Origin: Chitinophagaceae bacterium
GTDB lineage: Bacteria; Bacteroidota; Bacteroidia; Chitinophagales; Chitinophagaceae
NCBI GenBank assembly: GCA_947476485.1
Contig: CANJQU010000028.1
Coordinates: 1 to 41,945, forward strand
Direction of reading: 5' to 3'
DNA length: 41,945 nt
Part shown: positions 6,941 to 16,729 of the stretch, one piece after another
How positions within the stretch are numbered: position 1 is the stretch's first letter
How the letters are laid out: each line of letters starts with the position of its first letter
The notes under the pieces: generated by a model
What the model was told of the DNA's origin: nothing
Databases searched by the model: none
Seen by the model: only the letters and a program-made list of their open reading frames with translations
Made by a program: the position numbers and the translations under genes

Positions 6941-9001
6941 GTGCAAATAAGGACACTCATTTTTTTTATCTTATTGCTTTTTTTGAGTTCGTGCCATTAC
7001 GGAAGTGACCAGCTTTCTGTGAGCACACCTTTTTTTGACAGCGTTATTAAAAAGACAGATGCAATGTATGACACGGGCAATAAGACCGCAGCCCTTGCGA
7101 TGCTTATTTCTGCCCATGCAAATGCGAAGAAGTTATCGGTGATGGACGATCTGAACTATTATGCTTACTGTGGCGAGATTTACAAAAAAGATTTTAAAGA
7201 CTTCGACAAAAACATCGCCTATGCCGATAGCATGATACACGTGCTTGAAAAATGCAGGCGCAATAAGAAACTTCTGTCTAAGTATGTGCAGGCATATAAC
7301 ATGAAGGCGGATGCCTTATTTGCACGTGAATTGTACAATGAGTCGTATGACTATTATTACCGGGCAAAAACCATGGCAAAGGAAAATGACGATAGCTGCG
7401 CCATGAGCAAGTACAGCTATAGTCTGGGCATGGCGCTATACCGGCAGCAAAACTACCTTAACAGCGCAAACTATTTTATCGAATCGTATGAAGAGTCGGC
7501 GCATTGCAGCGATCTTTTCAGTTATTTCTACCACCGGCAGGAACTGCTTGATAACATTGGCTTGTGCTACTACAAGTGCCAGCGATATGACCGGGCAATG
7601 TCTTATTACGAAAAAGCGATAAAATACATTGACTCAAACTTCATGCGCTTTGATAAGCCCGCAAGCGTGTATCTGAGCGCGCGCGCCGTGGTGATCGGCA
7701 ATATGGCAGATGTGTTCATTGCACGAAAAAGCATGGACTCGGCACGAGTACTGCTGCAGAATAGCATTGATGTTAATTTGCAAAAAGGTTATGCAAACGA
7801 AGATGCACTGCTCACGCAGGTGAAGCTCGCCAACCTGTATTTCAGGACAGGGCACATTGGCGAGATGAAAGAAGTGCTGCAGTTGATACGTGCCGAACTG
7901 GACACCATCCCAAATAAAAATATTGCTTTGTCATGGAATAAGCTGATGTGGCAGTACCACGATCATGAACGTGATTCAGTAAAGGCATACAAGTACTATC
8001 TTACTTATACTGCACTAAATGACTCTTCGATCGCCAGGAATAAGAACCTGATGGCCTCTGATGTGAACGGCCGTATCGAAAACATAGAGCGTGAGTATAA
8101 GATAGACATCCTGAATAAGACAAGCCAGCAGGAAAAGATCTATATCTGGGTGCTGACGCTGGTTGCAGTAATGGCGCTTATCATTATTATCCTCGCGCTG
8201 AGAAACGTCATCCGGTCTCGGGAAAATGTTGTGCTCCTTAAGCGGCTTAACAACCAGGTAAATGAACAGAAAGACAAACTGGAGAAAGCAATAACCCAAC
8301 TGAACCAGAAAGAAAGAGACAAGACAAGAATATTGCGATCGGTGGCGCACGATGTAATGAATCCCATTGCTTCCATAATCGCGCTTGCAGATATACTGGA
8401 ACAGGATTCCGCCAGCTATTCTGAAGAGAACAGGGAGATCCTGAGCCTGATAAAGGAAGCATGCAAAAATTCGCTCAACTTAAGCAAGAACATACTGGAA
8501 GCGGCCATGGACATTGATGAGGGCAATATGGGGAAAGAGTGGGTAGACATTAAAAAACTGGTTTCCAATTGTGTTGAGCTGCTTAACTTCCGTGCTAATG
8601 CCAAGCATCAGCACATAAAAACCGCAATGGCCCAGGATGAGATACTGGCATTTGTGAACAAAGAGAAAATATGGCGGGTAATAAACAATCTTATCGCTAA
8701 CGCGATTAAGTTCAGTTATGAAAATTCAGAGATATTGGTCAGCCTGGATTTGAAAGGCGAAAAAGTACACATTGCTATAAAAGATACTGGTGTAGGTATA
8801 CCTGAGAAAAACCAGCCATTTGTATTTGATATGTTTACACAGGCTAAAAATCCGGGTACATCAGGTGAAGTACCTTACGGCCTGGGGTTGTCTATTTCGC
8901 TGCAGATAGCCCGGGCTCACCAGGGGGATATATGGTTTGATACGGCGGAAGGCAAGGGAACGACGTTCCATTTTGAATTTCCGACAAAAAGTGTAGCGTA
9001 A
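6941..9001 (+). CDS. Hybrid-topology sensor histidine kinase with periplasmic TPR domain
   Basis: The 686-residue product has, in order: a signal sequence (residues 1-18, ending in a lipobox-like LSSC), a periplasmic TPR solenoid (~40-380), one membrane helix (401-423), a coiled coil (425-463), a HisKA helix and an HATPase_c domain. In HisKA, His470 lies in RSVAHDVMNPI. HATPase motifs visible are the N-box (Asn583, Asn587 in INNLIANAIKFS), G1 (DTGVGI, 615-620) and G2 (YGLGLS, 646-651). All catalytic residues needed are present. It starts with GTG. Its likely partner is the REC protein 196 bases downstream. The TPRs probably sense a peptide or protein ligand in the periplasm (inference). Whether the LSSC cysteine is lipidated in a membrane-spanning protein is unclear. 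Confidence 0.9.
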   Translation: MQIRTLIFFILLLFLSSCHYGSDQLSVSTPFFDSVIKKTDAMYDTGNKTAALAMLISAHANAKKLSVMDDLNYYAYCGEIYKKDFKDFDKNIAYADSMIHVLEKCRRNKKLLSKYVQAYNMKADALFARELYNESYDYYYRAKTMAKENDDSCAMSKYSYSLGMALYRQQNYLNSANYFIESYEESAHCSDLFSYFYHRQELLDNIGLCYYKCQRYDRAMSYYEKAIKYIDSNFMRFDKPASVYLSARAVVIGNMADVFIARKSMDSARVLLQNSIDVNLQKGYANEDALLTQVKLANLYFRTGHIGEMKEVLQLIRAELDTIPNKNIALSWNKLMWQYHDHERDSVKAYKYYLTYTALNDSSIARNKNLMASDVNGRIENIEREYKIDILNKTSQQEKIYIWVLTLVAVMALIIIILALRNVIRSRENVVLLKRLNNQVNEQKDKLEKAITQLNQKERDKTRILRSVAHDVMNPIASIIALADILEQDSASYSEENREILSLIKEACKNSLNLSKNILEAAMDIDEGNMGKEWVDIKKLVSNCVELLNFRANAKHQHIKTAMAQDEILAFVNKEKIWRVINNLIANAIKFSYENSEILVSLDLKGEKVHIAIKDTGVGIPEKNQPFVFDMFTQAKNPGTSGEVPYGLGLSISLQIARAHQGDIWFDTAEGKGTTFHFEFPTKSVA

Positions 9002-9101
9002 CAGTTTTTTTAAAGCATTGAAAGTCATAATATTCCATATTATAAACATAATGTTTATTAGGTATGTAAGCTATTAATAAGTTAATGCATAGCTATTGTA
9101 G

Positions 9102-9109
9102 TATATTTG
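9102..9109 (+). promoter_or_regulatory. -7 box upstream of the REC/HEAT/GT operon
   Basis: TATATTTG matches TAnnTTTG, about 89 bases before the ATG at 9198, in the only gap (196 bp) inside the kinase-to-DUF4838 block. A GTTA about 18 bases upstream could serve as a weak -33. It suggests that the polysaccharide operon is transcribed separately from the kinase. Confidence 0.45.
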
Positions 9110-9197
9110 GAATTAAAAGCAGATATTTGTTACCCGATTTAGTAACTCATTTTTTATTCAGCCGGAAATCGGTATAGTTTTTATAGTACTTAATGCC

Positions 9198-9599
9198 ATG
9201 TCGAACATACTTGTAATTGAAGATGATGATATAATGCTCAAGGCCATCCGGAACATTCTTGGAAAGGACGGCTATACTGTTATCACCGCCAAAGACGGAA
9301 AGGAGGCTTTTGACCGCCTTGAAAACGATGACTATGACGTTGTGGTAACAGACCTGATGATGCCCTATGCAAACGGGCTTGAAGTGGTAAGCCGCCTAAG
9401 GGGCGATGAGACGAAACGAAACGTTGGCATTATTGTTATCTCATCAGTAGGTAATGAGGAAACCATCACCGAAGCCTTCAGGCTCGGCGCAGATGATTAT
9501 CTTAAAAAGCCCATAATGGCCGGCGAATTACTGATACGCATCAGGAAATTGCTTTCGAATAAGAACAGTGCATCTCAGCTTGTCACCAAAAAAAAATAG
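9198..9599 (+). CDS. Stand-alone response regulator receiver (REC) protein
   Basis: The 133-residue product is a single CheY-like receiver domain with no output domain. The acidic pocket is Asp8-Asp10, the phosphoacceptor is Asp52 (VVVTDLMMP), the switch Ser is 82/83 (VISSVG), and Lys104-Pro105 (LKKP) is the conserved cis-proline site. The Lys-rich C-terminal tail ends at 133. It is probably phosphorylated by the TPR kinase just upstream. With no DNA-binding domain, it must act through protein contact. The HEAT-repeat protein that starts nine bases after its stop is the obvious candidate partner (inference from synteny). Confidence 0.92.
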   Translation: MSNILVIEDDDIMLKAIRNILGKDGYTVITAKDGKEAFDRLENDDYDVVVTDLMMPYANGLEVVSRLRGDETKRNVGIIVISSVGNEETITEAFRLGADDYLKKPIMAGELLIRIRKLLSNKNSASQLVTKKK

Positions 9600-9608
9600 T
9601 ACAATCCC

Positions 9609-10763
9609 ATGTGGAAAGATCTGGCAGACCTCTTATTTCAGGCCTATGAGCAATACAGCCTCCTACCTCTTTTCATAGAAATAGCGCTGGCGTTCATCTT
9701 TATCGCTATTCTATCTACGCTTATTGCCTATAGCGCTATATTGTTTAAACGATACCGCGCGTATGTTTATGAGAAAAGACTGGCTTTTATAAGCCCTAAG
9801 ATAGAAGATATGATCACCGAGCAGGTGTTGCTGAATCCAAACCTGGGACAGGATATTCCACTTGAGAATATTGAATTCGACCCTGCTGCGCTCAATGACA
9901 AGATATACCGCAAGCCATTTGTGCGGCAGATGCTGATCGATACCCTGATACAATACCGCAAAAACTTCAGGGGTGAAGTAGGCGAATTACTCAGGAAAAT
10001 GTACCTGGATATGGGCCTGGACAAAGATTCATTTGCAAAAATGAAAACTTTGCGCTGGGAGCGAAAGATAAAGGCAGTTGTTGAACTAACACAGATGGAT
10101 ATTCCGATCTCGGACGTTACCATTCTGCCACTTACCAATAGCGGAAATTCCGCCCTTCGCGCGGCAGCCAGAAATGCCTACATCCAGCTTAGTAAGAATG
10201 AGCCGTTCAAGTTTTTCGACATTGCTACCGAGCCGCTGCTTCCCTGGGACCAGCTCGAAATGTTTAAGATAATCACGACAACGAAGGATATTGCCATTCC
10301 AAACTTTTCAAGATGGGTAAGCTATTCCCCAAATAAGAGTATCGTTTCCTTCTGCCTCCAGCTCATCGCCCACTACGATCAGCAGAGCGCAATACCTGCA
10401 GTTATGGACCTGCTGGCCAATAAAGATCACTACTTCAGAGCGAATGCCATTAATTGTCTTGGGAAACTGTCGGCAGAGGTGGCGGAAGACAAGCTTGTAA
10501 AAATATACAACAACCAGCCTCTGAATTGCCAGATCGAAATTTTAAAGGCGCTCGGGCGCATAGCATCGGGCAAACACCTGGAATTCCTGAAATCAGAGTT
10601 CCTGTATTCATCAAACTTTGATATCCGTATGAATGCATCCCGTTCTATCATTAAGCACAATACCCAGAATTCTCGCTTAATGGTAGAGGAACTGATGGAA
10701 ATGACACATGATGAAAACCAGCTAATTATTAAACACTGCCTGAACCCGCTAATTAAGTATTAA
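9609..10763 (+). CDS. Membrane-anchored HEAT-repeat protein
   Basis: The 384-residue product has one N-terminal membrane helix (~19-45, LFIEIALAFIFIAILSTLIAYSAILF). A cytoplasmic helical solenoid follows. HEAT-type repeats are clearest at ~190-384, e.g. SALRAAARNAYIQL, SAIPAVMDLLANKDHYFRANAINCLGKL, CQIEILKALGRIASGKHLEFL and FDIRMNASRSIIKHN. The stop overlaps the next start (TAATG at 10761-10765), so translation is probably coupled to the first glycosyltransferase. HEAT solenoids are scaffolds with no catalysis. Here it most likely links the REC protein to the synthase at the inner membrane (inference). No other assignment fits better. Confidence 0.85.
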   Translation: MWKDLADLLFQAYEQYSLLPLFIEIALAFIFIAILSTLIAYSAILFKRYRAYVYEKRLAFISPKIEDMITEQVLLNPNLGQDIPLENIEFDPAALNDKIYRKPFVRQMLIDTLIQYRKNFRGEVGELLRKMYLDMGLDKDSFAKMKTLRWERKIKAVVELTQMDIPISDVTILPLTNSGNSALRAAARNAYIQLSKNEPFKFFDIATEPLLPWDQLEMFKIITTTKDIAIPNFSRWVSYSPNKSIVSFCLQLIAHYDQQSAIPAVMDLLANKDHYFRANAINCLGKLSAEVAEDKLVKIYNNQPLNCQIEILKALGRIASGKHLEFLKSEFLYSSNFDIRMNASRSIIKHNTQNSRLMVEELMEMTHDENQLIIKHCLNPLIKY

Positions 10764-12220
10764 TGATCAAAACTATACTAGAGCATTTACAGGTAATTTT
10801 TGAAAAAACCGTATACATATACGGTGTGGTGCTGCTTATTATATACGCCTGCCTTGCCCTGATGTCGTATTACAACGTCAGGAGGTTTCTGAAAAAAGAA
10901 AGTTATACCGATTATAAAGTAATAGTAGGTTCTGAACTGGCGCCGGGTATCTCAGTTATCGCTCCTGCATTCAATGAGGGCCTTACCATCATCAGCAATG
11001 TGAGATCACTGCTCACGTTCGACTATCCCAAATACGAGGTTATTATTATCAACGATGGTAGTACCGATGATACACTGGAAAAAGTCGTCAAAGAATTTTC
11101 GCTGGTAAAAGTTGATTTTGCATACGACATAAAGATCCAGTCGAAACCAATACGAGGCATATACAAATCAACTGACGATGCCTATGCAAAGCTTGTGGTG
11201 GTGGACAAAGAGAACGGCAAGTCGAAGGCGGATGCTACGAATGCCGGCATGAACGTTTCTTCATTCCCCTACTTCCTTTGCACTGATGTGGACTGTATCC
11301 TGCACGAGCAGACCCTGCAGAAGCTGATCAGGCCGATAATGGAAGAGGAGAACCACCGTGTGATAGCTACAGGAGCTACCCTGAGGATGGCAAATTCCTG
11401 TGAGATCGACAAAGGGGTTATCATCAGAATAAAGGCGCCAAGACCATTGCTTGCCCGTTTCCAGGAACTGGAATACATACGCTCGTTTGTGTTAGGGAAA
11501 ATGGGCTGGAGCTATATCAATTGTGTACCGAACGTATCCGGTGGTCTCGGGCTGTTTGATAAAGAAATAGCCATTAAAGCCGGCGGATATGACCCGGCAT
11601 CATTTGGCGAGGATATGGAGCTGATGATGCGCATGAACCGTTATGTGCATGACAATAAGATCAAGGCAGCCATACGTTACATACCTGTTACGCTCTGCTG
11701 GACGGAAGGTCCGACTTCGCTCAAAGTATTCATGCGTCAGCGTACAAGATGGGGCCGTGGCTTGTTCCAGTTAATGGTCACGCACAGGAAGATGCTGCTC
11801 AATCCCCGCTACGGGCGGACAGGAATGATCATGTTCCCATACAACTTCCTTTTTGAGTTGCTGGCGCCGTTCATTGAGAGTATCGGCCTCATTTATTACA
11901 TTCTACTGGCCATTTTTGGCCTGGTTAACTGGCCATATGCGGTTATCCTGCTGATCTTCGTTTATTCCTATGCAATTATGATATCAACGCTTGCCGTGCT
12001 GTGGGATCAAATGACCGTACAGTACTACAAGACATGGACGGATGTGGCAAGAATAGCATCCATGGTTTTTATTGAAATGATCATATACCATCCTTTGATA
12101 GTCATCTTCGCATTAAGAGGATACTTTTTCCATATTGCCGGCAGAAAACACAGTTGGGGAAATATGCAAAGGACAGGTTTCAAGAGTGCATCGGCTAGTG
12201 CAAACACTGCCGCGACATAA
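10763..12220 (+). CDS. Processive-type family 2 glycosyltransferase, copy 1
   Basis: The 485-residue inner-membrane protein has one N-terminal helix (~15-37), a cytosolic GT-A domain and about four C-terminal helices (~355-455). Synthase motifs are complete: Asp98 (INDGS), the DxD at Asp175-Val-Asp177, Asp284 in FGEDMEL and Gln326-x-x-Arg-Trp (QRTRW). This is the signature of PgaC/BcsA/hyaluronan-synthase-like enzymes, which polymerise a sugar nucleotide while moving the chain across the inner membrane. No PilZ domain is present, so it is not BcsA. The sugar is not predictable. It overlaps the HEAT gene by one base and lies 17 bases before a paralogue, suggesting a two-enzyme complex. Alternative: a non-processive lipid-linked transferase. 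Confidence 0.9.
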   Translation: MIKTILEHLQVIFEKTVYIYGVVLLIIYACLALMSYYNVRRFLKKESYTDYKVIVGSELAPGISVIAPAFNEGLTIISNVRSLLTFDYPKYEVIIINDGSTDDTLEKVVKEFSLVKVDFAYDIKIQSKPIRGIYKSTDDAYAKLVVVDKENGKSKADATNAGMNVSSFPYFLCTDVDCILHEQTLQKLIRPIMEEENHRVIATGATLRMANSCEIDKGVIIRIKAPRPLLARFQELEYIRSFVLGKMGWSYINCVPNVSGGLGLFDKEIAIKAGGYDPASFGEDMELMMRMNRYVHDNKIKAAIRYIPVTLCWTEGPTSLKVFMRQRTRWGRGLFQLMVTHRKMLLNPRYGRTGMIMFPYNFLFELLAPFIESIGLIYYILLAIFGLVNWPYAVILLIFVYSYAIMISTLAVLWDQMTVQYYKTWTDVARIASMVFIEMIIYHPLIVIFALRGYFFHIAGRKHSWGNMQRTGFKSASASANTAAT

Positions 12221-12237
12221 TTATATATTTAAATGCA

Positions 12238-13785
12238 ATGAGGGCGATACTGGATTTTTTTAATAAGGGGGTGTTTTGGGAAAACATTGGTGCCTACTAC
12301 CAATCGGGTGTATTCGTGTATGGAACTACCCTCCTTATGGCCTATGCGTCGCTTGCGATCATGTCACTGATCTCGATCAGGAGATACATGAAAAAGAACG
12401 CATCGATCGATTATGGTGTTATTGTTGAATCTCCTCTTGCACCAGGCATTTCCGTGATCGCTCCGGCTTATAACGAAGGCGTGACGATCATTTCCAACGT
12501 GCGGTCGCTGCTTACATTTAACTACCCGAAGTTTGAAGTTATCATTATTAACGATGGCAGTACGGACGATACGCTGGAAAAACTGATCAGGGAGTTTGAC
12601 CTGGTGCACGTTGAGTACGCCTTCATTGAAAAGCTGAACAGTGAGCCGATAAAAAGGATATTCAAATCTACCAACCGGGCTTATGACAAGCTGATTGTAG
12701 TAGACAAAATAAATGGTAAGAGTAAGGCCGATGCCTCTAATGCAGGTATCAACATCTCCTCTTACGAGTACTTCCTATGTACAGACGTGGATTGTATCCT
12801 CGATAAAGACACGCTTATCAAGCTCATCAAGCCATTCATGGATGAGGAGACCACCAAGATAAAAGAATTCGGGACACCATGCCCTGAATGCGGATATGTT
12901 CACGTTAAGGAGGATTTCAGGAAAGTAATAGCTACGGGAGCTACACTGCGAATGGTGAACTCGTGCGATGTGGACGAAGGATTGATGATCCGCGTGCGCC
13001 CGCCGGTGAAGTTTTTGCCGCGCTTCCAGGAAATGGAGTATATCCGGGCTTTCGTGCTCGGTAAGATGGGCTGGGACCTTATCAACGCCGTTCCGAACGT
13101 ATCGGGAGGACTAGGTATGTTCGATAAAGAAATTGCGGTGAAAGCGGGCGGCTATGATTCCAAGTCTTTTGGCGAGGATATGGACCTCATCACCCGTATG
13201 TGCTGCCTCATGAAAGACAATAAGCGGAAGTACTCGGTAAGATATGTGCCGATTACACTATGCTGGACAGAGGGACCTACAACATTGAAGGTATTTGGCC
13301 GCCAGCGCAGCCGTTGGGGCAGGGGTATGGCCCAGATCATGAGCATTCACCGCAAAGTGATCTTCAATCCACGCTACGGCAGATTGGGGCTCATTGTTTT
13401 CCCATACAACTTCCTGTTTGAGCTGCTCGCGCCGCTGATTGAGTTTACAGGTCTTCTTTTTTATATTTACCTGATATTGACCAGCCAGATCAACTGGCCG
13501 TTTGCGATCATTTTGCTGGTATTTGTGTATACTTATTCGGTGATGATCACTACGCTGGCTCTTTTATGGGACCAGATCACATTTAAGTACTATAAAACCT
13601 GGGGAGAGACCATTGGATTGTGTTTGATGGCATTTATTGAGCCATTTGTCTATCACCCCCTGATCATGTTTTTTGCCCTTAAGGGTTACATTAATTTTAT
13701 CACAGGGCGCAAGCACGTGTGGGGAAATATGCAACGGCAGGGATTTGGAGGGCAAAAACCGAAAAATGCAGTTAAAGCAGGCTAA
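12238..13785 (+). CDS. Processive-type family 2 glycosyltransferase, copy 2, with CxxC insert
   Basis: The 515-residue paralogue of the preceding enzyme has the same topology: one N-terminal helix (~25-45), a GT-A domain and C-terminal helices (~385-485). Motifs are Asp106 (INDGS), DxD at 183-185, Asp314 (FGEDMDL) and Gln356-x-x-Arg-Trp (QRSRW), all intact, so both copies look active. The two are very similar across the GT core and both end in RKH-WGNMQR. Copy 2 has an extra ~25-residue insert at ~203-228 after the DxD, containing CPECG (Cys215, Cys218), a knuckle that could bind metal or pair in a dimer. Together they may make an alternating two-sugar polymer, or form a heterodimer (inference). 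Confidence 0.9.
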   Translation: MRAILDFFNKGVFWENIGAYYQSGVFVYGTTLLMAYASLAIMSLISIRRYMKKNASIDYGVIVESPLAPGISVIAPAYNEGVTIISNVRSLLTFNYPKFEVIIINDGSTDDTLEKLIREFDLVHVEYAFIEKLNSEPIKRIFKSTNRAYDKLIVVDKINGKSKADASNAGINISSYEYFLCTDVDCILDKDTLIKLIKPFMDEETTKIKEFGTPCPECGYVHVKEDFRKVIATGATLRMVNSCDVDEGLMIRVRPPVKFLPRFQEMEYIRAFVLGKMGWDLINAVPNVSGGLGMFDKEIAVKAGGYDSKSFGEDMDLITRMCCLMKDNKRKYSVRYVPITLCWTEGPTTLKVFGRQRSRWGRGMAQIMSIHRKVIFNPRYGRLGLIVFPYNFLFELLAPLIEFTGLLFYIYLILTSQINWPFAIILLVFVYTYSVMITTLALLWDQITFKYYKTWGETIGLCLMAFIEPFVYHPLIMFFALKGYINFITGRKHVWGNMQRQGFGGQKPKNAVKAG

Positions 13786-13810
13786 ATTAACCATTAAAAT
13801 ATAACAAAAA

Positions 13811-16717
13811 ATGAGATCAACCATGAGGTTGGTGATTTTGGCAACGTTTATCTTTTTGAGTCCTTGTGCAAACGCGCAGTGGCTGAAAATGATAGAGTCA
13901 TCTGATAATTTGTATAAAGACGCAAAAAGAGAGATCGACTTAAAACACTACCAGAAGGCCATTAATCTATGCAACAAAGCGAAAGATATATCGCCGCATA
14001 ACCTGGACATTCATTTGTTGTTGGGGCGGGCATTTTCGCTTGCAGGCAAGATAGACAGCGCGCGTTATGAGTTGAACTATGTAATTGAGAAGAACCCCAA
14101 GTACCGCGATGGTTATATTTACCTCATAAACCTGGAAGCAACAGCGTGTAACTACCTGCAGGCCCTGGAATACGCAGACCTTGGCCTGAAATATTTCCCA
14201 CTGGACCGCGATATCCTTTTAAAGAAACTGGACATTTACCTGAAAGAGGGCGACTGGATGGAAGCCAATAAGATGGCGGATTTCATGTATGAGCGGTTCT
14301 CTTCCGATGCTTACATAAGAAGTGTATATCTCGACTTTAAGCTGTCTCTTGCCCGACAGTATTCGCACCGAGGCTACATTGAGATAGCGAAACGGGCCTA
14401 TGAAGCCGTGCTGGAACAAGACCCAATGAACAAGGAGGCGCTTTCTTCTGTTTTTGCACTGGATGTAAGATCAGGTAATTATGAAAGTTCCCTTGACTAC
14501 GTGAACCGCGCGCTGCAGGCAACGCCAAACTCATATGAGTTCCTGAAAAAGAAGATAAGCATACTTGATGCAATGTCGCGCTATGTGGAAGCAATACAGG
14601 TTGTGGAAAAACTGGCTAAGCTATACCGCAATGACCCGGAAATCCATAAACTGAACATATACATTCGCATGGAAGCAGGCCGGTTCTTTTTGAACATGGA
14701 CCCTTATACCCAATTCCAGGCGGTGCTCGAAAAAGATCCCGGGAATACCGAAGCGCTTAACTATGTTATCAACATTGCCTATAGCCGCGGCTTATTGCCT
14801 GAAGCGCTTCGCTTTGTAAATATGGGCCTGAAAAACTCACCTAATGATCGTGAACTGCTGAAGAAAAAACTCGGTATACTGGAGTCTCTGAGGAACTATG
14901 GCCAGGCGGCTATGATCGCAGAAAAGCTCTATAAAGACAATCGCTCAGAAGCGTTGAAGCAAAATTTCATTGAACTGAAGTTGCAAAGTGCAAAGGCGTT
15001 CATGAACGATATGGCCTACGACAGCGCTGCTAAAGCCTTGAAAGTCGTGCTTTATTACGATCATAACAACGCGACTGCCCTCAACTACCTGATCAATACG
15101 TACCTCGCTGAAAAGAGATATGACGATGCGTTGCAGGTGATAGACCAGGCTCTGGAGCACAAACCTGACGATGAACAACTGCTGTTCAAAAAGGCAGGTA
15201 TACTGGAAACAAGCCAGCGTTACGAGGATGCAGCGGCAATATCAGGCAGGTTGTTACAAAAGCACCATGACAACAGGCAGTACCTTGTGAGTCTTGTAGA
15301 GCAATCCCTCGCAGCAGGAAGACAGTCCATGCAGTATGATGACTATTACAATACGCTGAAAGTATTGAAAGAAGTACTGGACGCCCAACCTGACAATATT
15401 GACGCCCTTAATTACATGATCAATATCCAGATGGCGCTGAAACAATATCCCGCAGCATTACAGTTTGTTGATCAGGCATTGCGTTATTATCCCGAGTCGA
15501 CTGATTTCCTGTTTAAGAAATCTGTAGTGAATGCTGAGGCAAGGAACTACCAGGCTGCATATGCTATTTCCGGGCAATTGTACAGTAACTTCCCCTATAA
15601 CGTTCGTTTTAAAACAGCGTATGTGGATCAGTTAGTTGGTTCCGGAAGGCAGTACCTCGAAGCTAATAATCCTGACAGTGCACTTATGGAGTTCAGGAAA
15701 GCGCTGGCAGAAGCGCCGGCAGATACAGTACCACTGTATTATACCATAAATCTCCTTGTACAGACAAACCAATATGACAGTGCATTGACCTTAATAGATC
15801 ACGGGCGCTTCTTTTATCCGTCTAACCCTTACTTCCTGAGCAAAAGAGCTGTTATTCTTGAGAACCAGAAAAGATGGCATGAGGCCTGGTTATCGGAAGA
15901 TACCCTGCTGAAGATGAATCCATTTGATGCGAAAGTGTCTGATTATGCCCAATTCCTGTATAGCCATACGCTTAAGAACCAAATAGGACTATTTTACCTG
16001 CATTCAGTTTTAACGGATTCAAGCGGCAAGCGCAATGTAACAAGTATCGCCACGGCACAGTATACCCGCAAATGGGACGGAGGTTCGTTTACAGCGCGTG
16101 TTAACTATGCCGGCAGGTTCAACGGAACCGGGTACTCCTTTGAAGCTGAGGCCAATATTAACCACAAGAAGAACTGGTATTCATATGGTCTTGTCGGATA
16201 CTCTCCTACCCCTGATCAATTTCCGGATCTTCGGCTTGGCTACTCCCTCTTTCGGAGCTTTAAGCACGATTATACCGGAGAGTTGGGTATAAGGTACATG
16301 CACATATCTGTTTATAATGGCGCCACTTACATATCGCCTGTGATCGGTATTGCCAAAGAGCTGAGTGACTTTTACCTGAGTCTTCGTGGCTCTCCAATAT
16401 TCGTAAACTATACCGGAATTCCTGATAAACAATATTTTGCACTGACATTTAATTCGCGTTATTACCTGAGAGATAACCGGACAGAATTTTTCAGTGTTCT
16501 GATGGGTTATGGTAACTCGCCTGATGACATTGTCAGGGACTTCAGGGGCGTTGGTTTAAGAGCGTATAATACGGTAACAGTAGGCGCAGGTTACCAGCGG
16601 CAGCTATTCTACCGCACAACTATTATGGTTAACGCAAGCTGGTCCAATCTCCAGGCAGACAGAAATTATTTCCTGAACCAATACAATATTTTTGTGGGAC
16701 TGTTGCGGAGGTTTTAA
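13811..16717 (+). CDS. Large TPR protein with C-terminal YaiO-type outer-membrane beta-barrel
   Basis: The 968-residue product starts with a signal peptide (MRSTMRLVILATFIFLSPCANA, then QW). A long TPR solenoid (~30-715) carries repeats such as YDDALQVIDQALEHKPDDEQLLFKKAGILE. The final ~250 residues form a beta-barrel of alternating aromatic strands ending in Phe968 (FVGLLRRF), the usual outer-membrane insertion signal. The barrel resembles the YaiO outer-membrane domain. Periplasmic TPR plus outer-membrane barrel is the architecture of PgaA/AlgK-AlgE-type exporters. The likely job is guiding the polymer through the periplasm and out of the cell. It sits 25 bases after the second glycosyltransferase, and its start is compatible with the same transcript. 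Confidence 0.88.
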   Translation: MRSTMRLVILATFIFLSPCANAQWLKMIESSDNLYKDAKREIDLKHYQKAINLCNKAKDISPHNLDIHLLLGRAFSLAGKIDSARYELNYVIEKNPKYRDGYIYLINLEATACNYLQALEYADLGLKYFPLDRDILLKKLDIYLKEGDWMEANKMADFMYERFSSDAYIRSVYLDFKLSLARQYSHRGYIEIAKRAYEAVLEQDPMNKEALSSVFALDVRSGNYESSLDYVNRALQATPNSYEFLKKKISILDAMSRYVEAIQVVEKLAKLYRNDPEIHKLNIYIRMEAGRFFLNMDPYTQFQAVLEKDPGNTEALNYVINIAYSRGLLPEALRFVNMGLKNSPNDRELLKKKLGILESLRNYGQAAMIAEKLYKDNRSEALKQNFIELKLQSAKAFMNDMAYDSAAKALKVVLYYDHNNATALNYLINTYLAEKRYDDALQVIDQALEHKPDDEQLLFKKAGILETSQRYEDAAAISGRLLQKHHDNRQYLVSLVEQSLAAGRQSMQYDDYYNTLKVLKEVLDAQPDNIDALNYMINIQMALKQYPAALQFVDQALRYYPESTDFLFKKSVVNAEARNYQAAYAISGQLYSNFPYNVRFKTAYVDQLVGSGRQYLEANNPDSALMEFRKALAEAPADTVPLYYTINLLVQTNQYDSALTLIDHGRFFYPSNPYFLSKRAVILENQKRWHEAWLSEDTLLKMNPFDAKVSDYAQFLYSHTLKNQIGLFYLHSVLTDSSGKRNVTSIATAQYTRKWDGGSFTARVNYAGRFNGTGYSFEAEANINHKKNWYSYGLVGYSPTPDQFPDLRLGYSLFRSFKHDYTGELGIRYMHISVYNGATYISPVIGIAKELSDFYLSLRGSPIFVNYTGIPDKQYFALTFNSRYYLRDNRTEFFSVLMGYGNSPDDIVRDFRGVGLRAYNTVTVGAGYQRQLFYRTTIMVNASWSNLQADRNYFLNQYNIFVGLLRRF

Positions 16718-16729
16718 AGGATAATTGAA

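Noticed and set aside
10763-13785. Cellulose synthase (BcsA) assignment for the GT2 pair
   Set aside because: Neither protein has a PilZ domain, there is no BcsB partner, and both are much shorter than BcsA.
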